A DNA stretch of 18,920 nt from Moraxellaceae bacterium (GTDB lineage Bacteria > Pseudomonadota > Gammaproteobacteria > Pseudomonadales > Moraxellaceae): NCBI GenBank assembly GCA_030146505.1, contig JASLCO010000261.1:1-18920 (forward strand), given 5' to 3'. The position numbers were made by a program, and so were the translations under genes. Below, piece by piece: positions 14,045-18,920 of the stretch. Position 1 is the first letter of the stretch, and every line of letters begins with the position of its first letter. Below the pieces are notes generated by a model that worked only from the letters and a program-made list of their open reading frames with translations, had not been told where the DNA came from and made no database searches.

Positions 14045-15115
14045 ATGGATGACATTCCCATTCTCCCGGTCATTTACGCCCTTCGTCTTGTGGAATTGAT
14101 GCAGGAAGAAAGCATCGATACCGACAGCCTTTTGCGTGAGGCCGGCATCAACCCCAACCTGCTGCAACGGCCGGACTCCATGCTGTCACTGCGCCAGGCC
14201 CAGGCCCTGGTCACGCGCTATATAGGACTATCGTCCCGCACTTTGCCCGCCGTACGTTTCGGCCAGCGCCTCGACCTCATCAGCCACGGCCTGCTCGGGC
14301 ATGTCTATCTCTGGCGCGGTGAATTCCGTGAACTCATTGAAGGCATCGTGGCCTATCTGCGTGTGCGCTTTCCGCTGATGAATATCGATATCGCCCACGG
14401 CCATGACTATTTCGGCATCCGTCTTTCCTGCCGTATTTCCTTGCGGGAAATGGAAACCTTCCTGCTGCAGTCCTTCCTGGCCAGCCTGCATACCCTGGGC
14501 TCGGCCGTCATACGCAATATCGTCATCCATTGCCGGCACGATCTTTTTGCCGATGTGGCCACGGCGCAGCATCTGCTGAAAATCGAGATCAACAATGATC
14601 ACGACAGCAATGAAATCCGCTTCTATGCCGCCGCCGTGCAGTTGCTGACCGGCCATGCCTCTCTGGCAGGAAACGACGATGGCACGGTCGCCATGACCGC
14701 CGAGGCCGCCTCGACCGACCCTTTCCATGAGCACGGCTTTGTCGTGAGGCTGCGCGGCAAAATCCTCAGCCAGCTGCGCCATGCCAGCAGCGCCGAAGAC
14801 ATTGCCTCGGCACTGGGCATGAGCGTACGCACCCTGCGCCGCCGTCTTTCCGACTGCGGCATGAGCTTCAACCACATCCGGCTGGACGTGCGCATGCAGG
14901 TTGCCATGCGCTATCTCACCACCACCACCATCAGCATCGAACGCATTGCCGATTTCGTCGGCTACAGCGACCAGGCCACCTTCACCCGGGCCTTCAAGGA
15001 ATGGAAAGGCGACACACCCAGCCAGGTGCGCAACCAGCGCCTGCACCACTTGCGTGCCGCCAACAGCCATGAGGTTTTTCAGGAAGAAGCGGCAGGGGAA
15101 AACCCGCTGGGCTGA
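14045..15115 (+). CDS. AraC-family transcriptional regulator, probable regulator of the run
   Basis: A 356-residue regulator of the same architecture as the one at 2846-3826 but not closely similar to it. The ligand-type N-domain spans about 20-200 (DSLLREAGINPNLLQRPDSM, then LSLRQAQALVTRY at 48-60 and GHVYLWRGEFRELIEGIVAY at 85-104). The C-terminal AraC domain has HTH1 SAEDIASALGMSVRTLRRRL (249-268) and HTH2 SIERIADFVGYSDQATFTRA (297-316), followed by FKEWKGDTPSQVR. About 25 extra residues, acidic near the end, follow the domain. The start at 14045 has only a weak AAGAA-like site 12-14 nt upstream, so it may be poorly translated. Its divergent position argues that it controls the six-gene run and itself; the effector may be the run's substrate or product. 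That is inference. Confidence 0.9.
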   Translation: MDDIPILPVIYALRLVELMQEESIDTDSLLREAGINPNLLQRPDSMLSLRQAQALVTRYIGLSSRTLPAVRFGQRLDLISHGLLGHVYLWRGEFRELIEGIVAYLRVRFPLMNIDIAHGHDYFGIRLSCRISLREMETFLLQSFLASLHTLGSAVIRNIVIHCRHDLFADVATAQHLLKIEINNDHDSNEIRFYAAAVQLLTGHASLAGNDDGTVAMTAEAASTDPFHEHGFVVRLRGKILSQLRHASSAEDIASALGMSVRTLRRRLSDCGMSFNHIRLDVRMQVAMRYLTTTTISIERIADFVGYSDQATFTRAFKEWKGDTPSQVRNQRLHHLRAANSHEVFQEEAAGENPLG

Positions 15116-15170
15116 GGGCTCGCTTCAAAAGCCTTTACACACGACAACCCTCACCAGACAGAAAAAGCCC

Positions 15171-15311
15171 GTCATTCCCGCGCAAGCAGGAATCTCCTTG
15201 ATCCGATTCGGCTCTCTATTCTGGAGATTATTCGCTGCGCTCACCCCTTCGGGGCCAGCCTGCGGCTGTTCAATGCCCTTCGGGCTTTTGTCCCGCTTAC
15301 GCGGGAATGAC
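15171..15311. repeat. Dispersed palindromic repeat, copy 3, MITE-like
   Basis: GTCATTCCCGC (15171-15181) and GCGGGAATGAC (15301-15311) are exact 11-bp terminal inverted repeats of a 141-bp element. Inside lie AAGCAGGAATCTCC next to the left end and two tight hairpins, CCCC-TTC-GGGG (15244-15254) and GCCC-TTC-GGGC (15275-15285). No reading frame supports a protein. It lies 55 nt after the AraC stop. It has the form of a small non-autonomous element. Confidence 0.65.
15275..15289 (+). terminator. Possible terminator for the AraC gene, inside the repeat
   Basis: GCCC-TTC-GGGC is followed by TTTTG, a short 4-bp stem with a short T-run. It is about 160 nt after the AraC stop, within repeat copy 3. 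It could end the AraC transcript, but the stem is minimal. Confidence 0.3.
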
Positions 15312-15452
15312 GACGGTTTGTTTCGCGCAGACAGCGCCAAACCATAAGGCAGGACTGGCTTTTGTCAGCCCAGCAGATGCCCTTGCAAAGAAAATTCACC
15401 GTGAAAATAACCCAAGGTCATATTCACGGTACGTTGTAATGCCTCCGGCATC

Positions 15453-15492
15453 ATGTTGGGCTTCGGCACGAAGCGCCTCAACCCAACCTACG
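15453..15492. repeat. Palindromic repeat of the GTAGGTTGGGTTGAGG type
   Basis: GTTGGG (15455-15460) pairs with CCCAAC (15482-15487), and CTTCG (15461-15465) with CGAAG (15469-15473), with eight unpaired bases CGCCTCAA on one side. This sequence type is known to me as a dispersed repeat in many proteobacteria. Here it begins 8 nt downstream of the cassette gene's stop codon, where the rest of an attC site would be expected. From 15312 to 15452 I see no gene, only an inverted pair ACCGTGAA/TTCACGGT near 15398-15430. Confidence 0.5.
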
Positions 15493-15500
15493 CGAACTTG

Positions 15501-15971
15501 TTATGCCTTTCTATACGAAACATAAATAGTCTCTATGAGGGCATGCTTGCCTATAAGCTCTGGACGCTCTGGCCAAGACTTTACCAATACTCTGACATAG
15601 CGATTATCTTTATACGCTTTTTGATCCCAATCAAAAAATGAAAGGAAGCCAAATACACAGCCAGTCTCGGTCCTGCTAATTGCATGATCCCAATATCCGG
15701 AGCTGGTATCTCGATTTAGCAGTATTGGGATGCCGACAGTACAGAGCTCGCTGGGAATTACTTCAATTTCGTCCTGTGGGTAACAGCCATACTTGATATT
15801 TTGAATGCTAAGCCGAGATGTTACGAGGGCATGAAACAGGTTTTCTTCAAGGCAAGTGAAGAGCTCATAGAAATCCCAATCCTCATTTTCTAGGAAATGC
15901 TCAAGGAAATAATTATTGAATAGCTCTCGGCTTGCGATCCGGAATCTATTTACAAGTTTATCTATATTCAC
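15501..15971 (-). CDS. Hypothetical protein, probable integron-cassette gene
   Basis: A 156-residue protein that I do not recognise. It starts with GTG (15971) 10 nt after GAGG, reading MNIDKLVNRFRIASRELFNN. It is rich in aromatic and acidic residues (for example FLENEDWDFYELFTCLEENL), has no signal peptide or membrane segment, and ends LIETIYVSYRKA. Size and composition would suit an immunity- or antitoxin-like cytoplasmic protein, but there is no motif to support that. The DNA is far poorer in GC than the neighbours: 15841-15900 has 23 G+C in 60 bases, against 39 of 60 at 14821-14880. The gene starts 17 nt after an attC site, and its TAA stop lies inside GGCATAACAAG, the typical first half of an attC. 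This is the standard structure of an integron gene cassette. Confidence 0.7.
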   Translation of the reverse strand: MNIDKLVNRFRIASRELFNNYFLEHFLENEDWDFYELFTCLEENLFHALVTSRLSIQNIKYGCYPQDEIEVIPSELCTVGIPILLNRDTSSGYWDHAISRTETGCVFGFLSFFDWDQKAYKDNRYVRVLVKSWPERPELIGKHALIETIYVSYRKA

Positions 15972-15987
15972 AGCCTGCCTCTAATGG

Positions 15988-16048
15988 GGCATAACGTTGG
16001 AATTCAGCCGCCCCGGTACGGGGTCGGCTGGATTGACTTGTTAGAGTG
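15988..16048 (-). other. Integron attC recombination site
   Basis: On the minus strand the site opens with CTCTAACAAG (R'' CTCTAAC, 16046-16040) and closes with TTCCAACGTTATGCC (R' GTTATGC, 15995-15989). Between them is a hairpin: CAGCCG/CGGCTG (16005-16010 with 16025-16030) and CCCCG/CGGGG (16011-16015 with 16019-16023), loop GTA, with one extrahelical base at 16024. This is the layout of attC sites: imperfect palindrome, conserved TAAC and GTT ends, extrahelical base. The stop codon of the preceding gene is the TAA of R''. Confidence 0.85.
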
Positions 16049-16356
16049 CTTTTACAGCAAGAAATGATATTGAGCTAATGGCATATATGCCAAATAGGGC
16101 TTTCCTTGCCTTGATGTGGCCACTTAGTTGAAGCATATGAGCAATGGCTAATGTCGCTGCCCCGATAAATATAAGGCTTAGAATATCCGCCTTAATGCCG
16201 GAATAAGAGTGACAGCTAAAGCTCGACACTCTGCCTCCACACATGGATGCGCCATTTGAGATAAGGCCCACGCACCCAGTGACTGACATCATGAGAGAGA
16301 ATGTACTTAGCAAGAATTTATTTTTCGGCGTTAGCTTTTCCATGGCGCTCTAAAAC
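15995..16356 (-). mobile_element. Probable integron gene cassette (small membrane protein plus attC)
   Basis: The cassette contains one short-leader gene and its 3' attC site. The right-hand (5') limit is uncertain: GTTTTAGAG on the minus strand (16356-16348), just before the ATG, resembles a degenerate GTTRRRY crossover site. No integrase gene or attI is in the window, so this is either part of a cluster of attC sites lacking an integrase or a cassette inserted at a secondary site next to the cyclase gene. Confidence 0.45.
16041..16343 (-). CDS. Hypothetical small membrane protein, integron-cassette gene
   Basis: A 100-residue protein that I do not recognise. After a basic start (MEKLTPKNK) come three hydrophobic stretches at about 10-30, 53-71 and 82-99, so it should sit in the inner membrane. 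Four cysteines lie at about 24, 35, 44 and nearby in the loop SNGASMCGGRVSSFSCHSYS, outside the first membrane segment, and might form disulfides if periplasmic. SVTGC near residue 20-24 resembles a lipobox, but the following membrane segments make a plain membrane protein more likely. The start at 16343 has AGAGCG nearby. Its stop TAA overlaps the R'' box of the attC site. Base use is AT-rich compared with the cyclase gene next door. Membrane proteins of this size are common in cassette arrays. Confidence 0.72.
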   Translation of the reverse strand: MEKLTPKNKFLLSTFSLMMSVTGCVGLISNGASMCGGRVSSFSCHSYSGIKADILSLIFIGAATLAIAHMLQLSGHIKARKALFGIYAISSISFLAVKAL

Positions 16357-16370
16357 TTATTGGAAACCCC

Positions 16371-16393
16371 GGCCGGCAGCCCCGCTACCGGCC
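16371..16393 (-). terminator. Probable terminator of the cyclase gene
   Basis: GGCCGGCAGC (16371-16380) pairs with GCTACCGGCC (16384-16393) with one C-A mismatch and a CCC loop. On the minus strand it begins 6 nt after the cyclase stop codon and is followed by GGGGTTTCC, a weak T-run. Confidence 0.5.
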
Positions 16394-16399
16394 CAAGCC

Positions 16400-18646
16400 T
16401 TATTTGCTCTTGTGCTCGTACACGCCAGACCAGCTCATGGTGAGCTCCGGGTGCTGGCGCAATTCCTCTATGCGGCCCAGGAAAACCTGGTAGAGCACGC
16501 GCTCCGGGTCTTGCGCGGCCAGTTCGCGCAGGATGCTTTCCGCCGCATCCCACTGCCGGGCAAAGTAATAGCCAATCGCCTCGTTGTAGCGCTCCACGCG
16601 TTCGCGGCGCGAGGCGCTGGCATCGGCCAGCAGGCAGACCGGCTCGTACACGGTGATGGGCTCGGTCTTGCCCTTCACGATGATGCGGTCCACGCAGCGG
16701 TACAGGAATTCCGGGGCCTGGGCATGCGTGGTTTCACCCACGAGGATTTTCGCGCCATAGAACTTGGTGATGCTTTCCAGACGCGAGCCCAGATTCACGG
16801 CATCACCGAGCACGGTGTAGGCGCGGCGGAATTCCGAGCCCATGTCGCCCACGTTCATGAAGCCGGTGTTGATGCCGATGCCGATGTGCACCTCGGGCAG
16901 GCCGTCCGCCACGAACTGCGCCGCCAGCTCGTCCACCTTTTTCTGCATGGCCAGCGCCGCCTGGATGGCGTGGTGCGGATGCTGCGCATCGACCAGCGGG
17001 GCATTCCAGAACGCCATCACCATGTCGCCCACGTATTTGTCGATGGTGCCGTTGTTTTCAAAGATGATTTCCGTGATCGGCGTGAAATAGCGGTTGAGCA
17101 GCTGTTTCAGGTCCTGCGCCGACAGGCCTTCGGAAATCGTGGTGAAGCTGCGGATGTCGGAGAAGAGCACGGTCATTTCGCGGCTTTCGCCGTCCAGCGT
17201 CACGGCATCGGGATTGGCCAGCATTTCTTCCACGTGCGCTGGCGGCACGTACTGGCCGAACATGGCCTTGATCTCGCGCTTCTGGTTGTTGGCACGCAGG
17301 AAGCCGTAGGCAATGTTGAAGGTGGAAATCAGCAAGGCCGTGAGCAGGATGGCGGCCATGGGCAAGTCCAGCCTGGCCGCTTTCCAGAGGGCGAAATTGC
17401 CCAGCAGCAGAACCACGAACCAGGCGCTGGTCACCAGCAGCATGTAGCCGGGCTCGAGGCGGGGCAGGATGAAGGCCAGCAGCAGGCCGGACACCAGCAC
17501 GATGAGGAAGGTGGCACCCGGCTCCCAGTCCGGGCGCACATAGAAATAATCGTGGCCGGCCGTGCTCTGCAGGATGGCGTCGAGCAGGTTGGCATGCACC
17601 TCGACGCCGGGATACTGGGTTTCCAGCGGCGTGGTACGCAAATCCGCAAGTCCCAGTGCCGAGGTGCCGACAATCACGATGGCGCCATTCAGGATGCCCT
17701 TGGGCACTTCGCCATGCAGCACCTTGGCGGCAGAGACGTACGTGAAGCTTTCGCGGCGGCCCTTGTAGGGCACCAGTACGCTGCCGCGTTCGTCGGTGCG
17801 TATCAGGCTGTCGCCGACCTGTATGCTTTCCAGGCAGGTCTGGCTGCCACGGCAGCGCTGCGTCTGCAGCTTGATGAAAGGCGCCTTGAGATAAAGACGG
17901 GCAAGCTCCAGCGACAGCGACGTGTAAAGCCCGGTGTCATTGCGCAGCACCAGCGGCGAGCGGCGTATCACGCCATCGCGGTCCGGCAGCGTGCTGAAGA
18001 AGCCGGCCGAGAGCGCCTTGTCCATCAGTGTCGGCAGGCTGCTGGTGTAGTCCGGCAGGAAACCGACGCGCCAGTTCGGCGCCTCGTCTTTTTCCAGCGT
18101 CAGGAAAGGCGGGGGCAGACGGCCCACCTGCACGCCGTCGGCATGGAAGAGATACCCCAGCACCGTGCTGGTGGAGACGGCGGCGGCAAACTTGGCATCG
18201 CTGTCGAACTGTTCGCGCTTGGCCGCCAGTTCGGCGCGCAGGGCCTCGGACAGACCATCGCTGCGCAGCAGGTCTTCCACCGGATTCTTGCCGGGCTCGG
18301 AAAACACCACGTCGAAGCCGATGAGGGGAACACCTTCGGCTTCGAGCTGCCGCACCAGCAGGGCGAACTTGTCGCGGGACCAGGGCCAGCCTTCACGCTT
18401 GATGGTGGCCTCGTCGATATCGACCACCACAATGGGAACGGCGCCTTCCGGTCGCTGCGGCGTGAGCAACTGGAATCGCCAGTCATAAATCAGGGTGTCG
18501 AAACGTGTCAGTGGCTTGGCCAGACGCTGGCTGAGGCGGCTGTCCTCGCCCAGGCTGAGCACCTGCAATACCAGCACCACCAGCACGATGCCCAGCCCCA
18601 GCCAGACCGGCATGCTGTGCAAGCTCTCGCGGATTTTCCCCCACAT
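16400..18646 (-). CDS. CHASE2-domain class III adenylate cyclase
   Basis: A 748-residue membrane sensor that should make cAMP in the cytoplasm from a signal sensed outside. TM1 is at about 13-31. The extracytoplasmic CHASE2 domain spans about 45-370 (TRFDTLIYDWRFQ, VVDIDEATIKREGWPWSRDK, GFDVVFSEPG, IVIVGTSALGLADLRTTP). Three TM segments follow at about 377-396, 401-420 and 427-450. The cyclase domain covers about 488-665: metal-binding Asp497 (VLFSDIRSF) and Asp541 (GDMVMAFW), purine-selecting Lys537 and Thr611, and transition-state Asn618 and Arg622 (YTVLGDAVNLGSR). All catalytic residues are present, and the Lys/Thr pair predicts ATP rather than GTP. Residues about 680-735 form TPR-like helices. 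The start at 18646 follows AGGGAG by 6 nt; an ATG at 18784 would add 46 residues before TM1. It is probably a single-gene unit, divergent from a gene at the right edge. Confidence 0.93.
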   Translation of the reverse strand: MWGKIRESLHSMPVWLGLGIVLVVLVLQVLSLGEDSRLSQRLAKPLTRFDTLIYDWRFQLLTPQRPEGAVPIVVVDIDEATIKREGWPWSRDKFALLVRQLEAEGVPLIGFDVVFSEPGKNPVEDLLRSDGLSEALRAELAAKREQFDSDAKFAAAVSTSTVLGYLFHADGVQVGRLPPPFLTLEKDEAPNWRVGFLPDYTSSLPTLMDKALSAGFFSTLPDRDGVIRRSPLVLRNDTGLYTSLSLELARLYLKAPFIKLQTQRCRGSQTCLESIQVGDSLIRTDERGSVLVPYKGRRESFTYVSAAKVLHGEVPKGILNGAIVIVGTSALGLADLRTTPLETQYPGVEVHANLLDAILQSTAGHDYFYVRPDWEPGATFLIVLVSGLLLAFILPRLEPGYMLLVTSAWFVVLLLGNFALWKAARLDLPMAAILLTALLISTFNIAYGFLRANNQKREIKAMFGQYVPPAHVEEMLANPDAVTLDGESREMTVLFSDIRSFTTISEGLSAQDLKQLLNRYFTPITEIIFENNGTIDKYVGDMVMAFWNAPLVDAQHPHHAIQAALAMQKKVDELAAQFVADGLPEVHIGIGINTGFMNVGDMGSEFRRAYTVLGDAVNLGSRLESITKFYGAKILVGETTHAQAPEFLYRCVDRIIVKGKTEPITVYEPVCLLADASASRRERVERYNEAIGYYFARQWDAAESILRELAAQDPERVLYQVFLGRIEELRQHPELTMSWSGVYEHKSK

Positions 18647-18755
18647 GTGGCGCTCCCTGTTTTTTCCGTGATGGTTGTCTGCCGGCCGTCTTCGCGGCGG
18701 CGCTAGCTTAATGCAAGGCAGGAGCCGGCAGCCATGGGTCGGGCACAACATGACA

Positions 18756-18786
18756 CAGTGCCGGTTTTTGTCTGCCGGCGGCACTG
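18756..18786. promoter_or_regulatory. Inverted repeat in the cyclase upstream region
   Basis: CAGTGCCG (18756-18763) and CGGCACTG (18779-18786) are exact inverse complements, separated by 15 bases that include TTTTT. They lie in the 212-bp gap between the divergent cyclase start and the probable gene at 18859. This could be an operator; no promoter boxes are convincing. Confidence 0.3.
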
Positions 18787-18858
18787 GCCTTTGCCTGCCT
18801 GCTCCGCTTTAATGGCGGCGGAATCGAGTCAGGCCACAAGGATTGCAGGTAGGGACGA

Positions 18859-18920
18859 ATGAGGCAGAGGCAGGGCCGGGGATGGCAGGCAACCGTGCAG
18901 GCATTCACATGGCTGCTGCT
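18859..18920 (+). CDS. Start of a probable divergent gene, cut by the window edge
   Basis: An ATG at 18859 follows AGGGA with 3-nt spacing, and the frame stays open to the window end (MRQRQGRGWQATVQAFTWLL and onward). A basic N-terminus leading into a hydrophobic stretch fits an export signal or membrane anchor. CHASE2 cyclase genes often lie next to FecR-domain or TPR proteins, which would suit an exported product, but only 62 bases are visible, so the function cannot be told. Confidence 0.45.
   Translation, partial: MRQRQGRGWQATVQAFTWLL

Noticed and set aside
15171..15503. CRISPR array, suspected from the repeated palindromes
   Set aside because: Repeats are few, unequal in length and not regularly spaced; no cas genes.
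16344..16399. A further full attC site between cyclase and cassette
   Set aside because: Only a GTTTTAGAG box and the cyclase terminator hairpin are present; the conserved TAAC...GTT pairing is missing.
16301..18706. An 801-codon open frame on the plus strand opposite the cyclase gene
   Set aside because: It is the antisense shadow of a GC-rich gene. The translation is rich in His, Gln, Gly and Arg without domains, while the minus strand encodes a full CHASE2 cyclase.

Overview
Base composition is GC-rich. Protein families point to a Gram-negative proteobacterium, most likely gamma or beta: an FkpA/Mip-like lipoprotein, an exported LigE-type DNA ligase, a tripartite RND pump and two AraC regulators with the arabinose-binding-like N-terminal domain. 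The species cannot be told from the sequence alone. Most genes are on the minus strand.

Layout. (1) 1-2637, minus: fatty-acid-hydroxylase-type membrane protein, exported ATP-dependent DNA ligase, FKBP-type prolyl isomerase lipoprotein ending at a strong terminator. (2) 2846-4400, plus: an AraC regulator divergent from the hydroxylase, with a perfect 21-bp inverted repeat just before it, then a YbaK/EbsC-type Cys-tRNA(Pro) deacylase. (3) 4611-13835, minus: a six-gene run read as GNAT-like protein, GH3-family acyl-adenylating enzyme, double-GNAT protein, RND adaptor, RND inner-membrane pump, CAT/condensation-superfamily acyltransferase. The middle four genes are coupled by a 4-nt overlap or gaps of 2 to 3 nt. 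A second AraC regulator (14045-15115, plus) is divergent from this run across 209 bp. (4) 15171-16356: dispersed repeats and two low-GC small genes, one followed by a clear integron attC site, so this is gene-cassette DNA without an integrase in view. (5) 16400-18646, minus: a CHASE2-sensor adenylate cyclase, with the first 62 bases of a probable divergent gene at the right edge.

The most interesting unit is region 3. It joins an acid-activating enzyme (GH3), three acyltransferase-type proteins and a dedicated RND pump under a probable AraC regulator. The simplest reading is a small-molecule acyl-conjugate pathway (amide or ester) with its own export, or conjugation-plus-efflux detoxification. 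The product is unknown and the proposal is inference. Second is the attC-bearing cassette pair, where both stop codons lie inside the recombination-site half, and the second site appears to be replaced by a different palindromic repeat.

A palindrome family with ends like GTCATTCCCGC...GCGGGAATGAC occurs at least three times (1-83, 4472-4528, 15171-15311), each time in DNA at the 3' end of genes.
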